Shown here: positions 62,046 through 64,000 of the stretch, piece by piece
Layout: each line of letters starts with the position of its first letter
How positions within the stretch are numbered: position 1 is the first letter of the stretch
NCBI RefSeq assembly: GCF_900115635.1
Contig: NZ_FOXE01000012.1
Location: 1-64,000, forward strand
Source: Oscillibacter sp. PC13
GTDB lineage: Bacteria; Bacillota; Clostridia; Oscillospirales; Oscillospiraceae
Length of the DNA: 64,000 bases
Direction: 5' to 3'
Notes under the pieces: generated by a model
What the model was told of the DNA's origin: nothing
Databases searched by the model: none
The model's input: the letters and a program-made list of their open reading frames with translations, nothing else
Program-made: the position numbers and the translations under genes

Positions 62046-62081
62046 ATATTCTATATTGTAGTATAATATATTGTAATATAG
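62046..62081 (-). promoter_or_regulatory. Tandem AT-rich repeats upstream of crotonase gene
   Basis: Two copies of TATATTGTARTATA-like sequence lie end to end (CTATATTGTAGTATA and ATATATTGTAATATAG on the plus strand). The first contains the 18-bp motif shared with 61000-61017. Candidate operator of the IclR regulator or a compact promoter. Confidence 0.45.
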
Positions 62082-62084
62082 TTC

Positions 62085-62440
62085 TTTGGGTTGCCAATAG
62101 AAAAATCACATTTTTCCCTCTTCTGCGTAAAATCATAACCACCAGTAAACTGGTGGTTTGGCCTGCCCCTGAAAGGGGCTATTACCGGCTTAGCCCCTAA
62201 AAGGAGCGTCGAATTATAATATCGCATCACACGCACTGCCACCCGTGAACGGGTAGAATGTATTATTTCCAGCATGACGCTCTCTTTCAGCGGCCTACTC
62301 ACAAGTATTTGCTTTCCTTCGGAAAGCCTCATGCTAAAGCTATTTTTCTTCCCCCGGTAAAACCGGAGGTTGTATTCTACGCCTAAAGGCACCAATACAA
62401 AAAGTACCCGGCGACATCCCGCCAGGCACGGTTGTGGGTT
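62085..62440 (-). repeat. Structured repeat, possible IS200/IS605-type remnant
   Basis: About 350 bases with many small hairpins: CCACCAGTAAACTGGTGG, GCCCCTGAAAGGGGC, ACCCGTGAACGGGT, GCTTTCCTTCGGAAAGC, CCGGTAAAACCGG and GCCTAAAGGC. A 114-codon frame on the minus strand spans it, but the density of hairpins argues against coding. The arrangement resembles the 3' ends of TnpB-bearing elements with their structured omega RNA; no TnpB gene remains, so this is only a suggestion. Confidence 0.35.
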
Positions 62441-62448
62441 TTCTCAAT

Positions 62449-63388
62449 TTACTGCACGATGCGGTAGTAGGTGCGGGCGGTTAAAAGGTAGACGAGCCCA
62501 TAGATCACAGCGAAGACCAGAAAGGTGCCCGCCGTGGAGAGCAGGGTGACGCCGTTCTCGTGGAGGCCGAACAGGATGAGAAGGTGCAGCATCAGCTTGA
62601 AGTCAAAGGCCACATGGACGGCCGCCACCAGCAGCGGGGCAAAGAACACCACTAGGATCTGAGAGCCGATGGACTTCTTTACCATTTTCCGCTCCAGACC
62701 CATGTCCTGCATGATGCGGTAGCGCTCCCGATCCTCATAGCCCTCGGAGACCTGCTTATAGTAGATGATGAGCACCGCCGCCATGATGAAAAGGAGCCCC
62801 AGGAAGAAGCCACCGTTGAGGGAGAAGTACTCTCCGGAGAATTCCTCCCTGCCTTCCGTCAGGGCGATCTCCCAGCTGCCCACTTCCTCCGCGCCGTAGC
62901 CCTGATCGAAGGTCAGCTCCTCCGTCAGGGTCAGCTGGGTGTCCTCGTCCACGTTCAGATCGCAGAAGCTCTGAAAGACCATGGCGTTGGGGTCGCTGCC
63001 GGGAACGCGGGTACGCTGGGCTTCCACCTGGGCGTTCCAGACCGCCCGCAGCGCCGCATCGTCCTTTACCGTCAGCCAGACGGGAGAGTTGATGTTGACG
63101 AAAGCGCTGCCCACCGCCGGGAAGTCCCCGGTGAGCCTGGCGGCCTCCACGGTGATCTCGGAGTATTCGCCGCTCACGGCATCGCCCTCCATCGCCGCAG
63201 GATTCAGGGAAAAGCGCAGCGTTACCGGAGCAAAATCCGCGGGTTTCTCCCCTGTGACAACTTCTGCGTCCGCCGCCGTCAGGAAGTAGACATCCTTGGT
63301 GTCCGCCTGGTACTCATACTGGCGGATGTATGGTAAAATGGGTTCATCGGATAACGATGCCCGTTCACCATAGGGCGCTGTTTCTGGT
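62449..63388 (-). pseudogene. FtsX-like ABC transporter permease, C-terminal part
   Basis: The frame is open from about 63388, without a start codon, to 62449. It encodes the last part of an extracellular domain and the three C-terminal membrane helices of an FtsX/BceB-type permease (GFFLGLLFIMAAVLIIYYKQVSEGYEDRERYRIMQDMGLERKMVKKSI in pieces). A Met at 63192 could start a remnant. The N-terminal half, including the first helix, is missing; at about 63390 the sequence changes to DNA that looks like the end of an integrative element. No ATPase gene is near. Confidence 0.75.
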
Positions 63389-63890
63389 CAAACGGTTTTC
63401 CGCTGGAAATGCCGCCTGTGATGCGTAGGTCACAGGCAGCACCTTCGTCTTTTGCCGTCTGGTGTGCTTTTTCGTGAAACGGCGCATTACCACGCCGAAC
63501 GGCAAATGCCGTTCGCTGCCGGATAGCGCTCTGTTCCGTGTGGATAGGCACACGGAACAAAGAAAACTTTCGCTGTTTTCACTTGCCTTGATTTTTACCT
63601 TCGATTTTGCCGCTCTTTCCGAACGTCGTTCCTGCCCGGAGGTCTGCTCCTGGCGTTTCGTCCCCATTGGTACGCTCGCGCTTTCGCGGTCATGGCGGAT
63701 ACTTCGCCGGGGGACGTATCCCGTTCGGATGGTTATTCGATTTTCAAGGTGCAGGTGCGGGTACAAAACCATTGTAGCGAAAAAATAGCCCTTTCCCGTA
63801 TATCCAAGAGGTAGGAAATCAGGCAAAAAAGCGCCGATTTCCACGCTTATGGATGAGGACAGGAAGGGCAGGAAATGAAGGGGGGACACG
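63389..63890. other. Gene-free stretch at edge of putative integrative element
   Basis: Five hundred bases with overlapping open frames on both strands (for example 63365-63997 minus, 63462-63788 plus), neither with a ribosome binding site or a recognisable domain. A palindrome CGAACGGCAAATGCCGTTCG lies at 63498-63517. The segment resembles non-coding DNA upstream of the regulator gene in Tn1549/Tn916-type elements; this is recollection, not a search. Confidence 0.4.
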
Positions 63891-64000
63891 ATGCAGGTAA
63901 AAACCGACGCATCGGAGAGAATCAAGGATCTGCGGGTTGAACAGCATTTGACGCTGGAACAGCTTGCGGCGCTGACGGAGCTTTCCAGCTCTGCCATCGG
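63891..64000 (+). CDS. XRE family regulator, 5' part
   Basis: ATG 63891 follows GAAGGGGGGAC. The 36 visible codons read MQVKTDASERIKDLRVEQ, then LTLEQLAALTELSSSAIG, the first helices of an XRE helix-turn-helix, and run off the window end. The pattern is like regulators found in Tn1549-type integrative elements. Confidence 0.8.
   Translation, partial: MQVKTDASERIKDLRVEQHLTLEQLAALTELSSSAI

Noticed and set aside
62085-62440. CRISPR array
   Set aside because: The hairpins differ in sequence and spacing; there are no direct repeats of constant length with unique spacers and no cas genes in the window.
63462-63997. Protein-coding genes in the 63.4-63.9 kb stretch
   Set aside because: Long frames exist on both strands over the same bases, with no ribosome binding sites and no recognisable domains; only the XRE start at 63891 is supported.

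Overview
The window is chromosomal DNA of an anaerobic, low-to-mid-GC Firmicute, most likely a gut member of the Clostridia (Oscillospiraceae-like). This rests on gene content rather than on any search: a Trp T-box, an FMN riboswitch over an ECF riboflavin transporter, ribosomal protein L27 with an N-terminal extension next to its Prp protease, YedF/DUF3343 selenium-sulfur genes, a FeoB-associated Cys-rich peptide, tripartite TRAP and TTT carriers, a pyruvate:ferredoxin oxidoreductase remnant and Tn4451/Tn1549-type mobile DNA. SigA-like promoters (TTGACA-N17/18-TATAAT type) and strong AGGAGG ribosome binding sites are easy to see.

Layout. 1-376: end of a tRNA/5S rRNA cluster. 0.4-18.4 kb: mostly core genes: vanW-like, glyA, 5-FCL, dinB, ribU with FMN riboswitch, a SLOG protein, a small regulator/membrane operon with corA, feoAB plus a small Cys-rich partner, cysK with a Cys-rich leader peptide, lysA, and the yedF/cysteine-desulfurase-like/DUF3343/DUF6472/NUDIX run. 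18.4-22.4 kb: a graveyard with two serine-recombinase remnants, a DctP remnant, twin terminators and an AraC gene with an internal stop. 22.5-30.5 kb: an EamA exporter, a DeoR-type repressor, and a convergent six-gene operon that combines an amino-acid-type ABC importer with an FGGY kinase, a ketose-epimerase-like TIM barrel and a BtpA/SgcQ protein. 30.8-33.9 kb: an IS3-type remnant, an SSB-like protein and a DUF2974 hydrolase-like protein. 33.9-42.6 kb: a TRAP transporter operon with split transketolase, aldehyde dehydrogenase and Zn alcohol dehydrogenase, divergent from a cysteine-free HxlR regulator. 42.7-47.1 kb: TrpB2 under a Trp T-box, obgE, rpmA-prp-rplU. 47.1-51.96 kb: a decayed mobilizable element (serine recombinase, MobA/MobL relaxase, DUF3847, IncQ-like oriT) that abuts and truncates an XRE regulator. 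51.96-62.0 kb: a carboxylate-uptake region (IclR, AEC carrier, TctABC, an unrecognised Cys-rich protein, a ferredoxin-fusion protein, a collapsed nifJ and a crotonase), interrupted by an IS110 element with a likely bridge RNA. 62.0-64.0 kb: a structured repeat, a truncated FtsX permease, and the edge of what looks like an integrative element starting an XRE gene.

How it works together. The core left part supplies one-carbon (glyA, 5-FCL), sulfur/selenium (cysK, yedF, desulfurase), iron (feo) and riboflavin functions. Three separate catabolic modules each pair a high-affinity importer with enzymes and a local regulator: a DeoR module (sugar-like ligand), an HxlR module (ketose or aldehyde chemistry) and an IclR module (carboxylate/CoA chemistry). 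None of the three matches a pathway I can name with confidence, and they are the best candidates for undescribed biology. The IclR module carries visible damage (IS110 insertion between genes, internal deletions in nifJ).
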